A stretch of 6,409 nucleotides of DNA. Source: Streptosporangiaceae bacterium (GTDB lineage Bacteria > Actinomycetota > Actinomycetes > Streptosporangiales > Streptosporangiaceae). The notes below the pieces were generated by a model. It was not told the DNA's origin, made no database searches, and saw only the letters and a list, made by a program, of their open reading frames with translations. A program made the position numbers and the translations under genes. Each line of letters starts with the position of its first letter. Within the stretch, counting starts at the first letter, position 1. The stretch covers positions 1 through 6,409 of the forward strand of contig JASIJN010000345.1 in NCBI GenBank assembly GCA_030050125.1, given 5' to 3'. This document shows positions 6,301 to 6,409 of this stretch, one piece after another.

Positions 6301-6409
6301 ACGCCGGGGGCGCGGTCCTGACCACGGCGAACCCCGGCTTGATCGTCAGGTTGATGATCTTCAGCCGCTCGTCGAACGGCGCGAACGCGCTCTTCATCGC
6401 GTTGGTGGT
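6293..6409 (-). CDS. Unrecognised protein, C-terminal 38 residues (5' end outside window)
   Basis: An open frame enters from the right edge and ends at TAG (6293-6295). The visible end contains [20 protein letters not shown] and finishes RTAPPASR. It has strong third-position G/C bias and lies 28 nt before deoC on the same strand, so it is probably the preceding gene of the same transcript. The tail looks soluble, with a possible short beta-strand segment (LKIINLTI) and no membrane helix. I do not recognise a family. An internal ATG at 6397 would give a much shorter ORF, but the frame is open to the edge. Confidence 0.6.
   Translation of the reverse strand, partial: TTNAMKSAFAPFDERLKIINLTIKPGFAVVRTAPPASR

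Noticed and set aside
4840..6321. 493-codon plus-strand frame spanning the end of the peptidase and all of deoC
   Set aside because: It crosses two well-supported genes in other frames and encodes an Arg/Gly/His-rich product without motifs.

Overview
The window is very GC-rich, has the strong third-position G/C bias of a high-GC actinomycete, and uses GTG starts and Pro/Thr/Ser-rich linkers. The DERA-type aldolase and the S9 peptidase read like Streptomyces/Streptosporangiales-type proteins. That placement is inferred from motif style, not from a search.

Layout from left to right. (1) Positions 1-820, minus strand: the N-terminal 273 residues of an NAD(P)-dependent aldehyde dehydrogenase that runs off the left edge before its catalytic cysteine. 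(2) 821-1002: a divergent intergenic region with a tandem 12-mer duplication and a pair of TCGGGTA direct repeats 21 bp apart. (3) 1003-3207, plus: a membrane-embedded, processive-type family 2 glycosyltransferase (cellulose-synthase-like) ending in an unusual (Ser/Thr-Pro)n tail encoded by a 6-bp-periodic DNA repeat. (4) 3208-3346: a short gap holding a possible promoter and a small reading frame with a coding-like GC profile, which ends by a GTGA overlap on the next gene. (5) 3347-5296, plus: an S9 (prolyl oligopeptidase/acylaminoacyl peptidase type) serine peptidase with beta-propeller and alpha/beta-hydrolase domains. (6) 5293-6264, minus: deoC, deoxyribose-phosphate aldolase, convergent with the peptidase and sharing a TTAA in which both stop codons lie. 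(7) 6293-6409, minus: the last 38 codons of an unrecognised gene just upstream of deoC.

Functionally, DeoC releases acetaldehyde and glyceraldehyde-3-phosphate from deoxyribose-5-phosphate, and aldehyde dehydrogenases commonly sit beside deoC in actinomycetes to oxidise the aldehyde. Here the two minus-strand genes are separated by about 4.5 kb carrying the plus-strand glycosyltransferase/peptidase pair, as if a two-gene module had been placed inside a deo-type cluster. No known pathway links the glycosyltransferase and the peptidase, and no other partner for the glycosyltransferase (hydrolase, copper oxidase, BcsB-like protein) is in the window.

No tRNA, rRNA, CRISPR array, insertion sequence or clear rho-independent terminator was seen. 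The points most worth a second look are the frame change after the Pro/Thr repeat (3159-3350), the split deo arrangement, and the 4-bp tail-to-tail overlap at 5293-5296.
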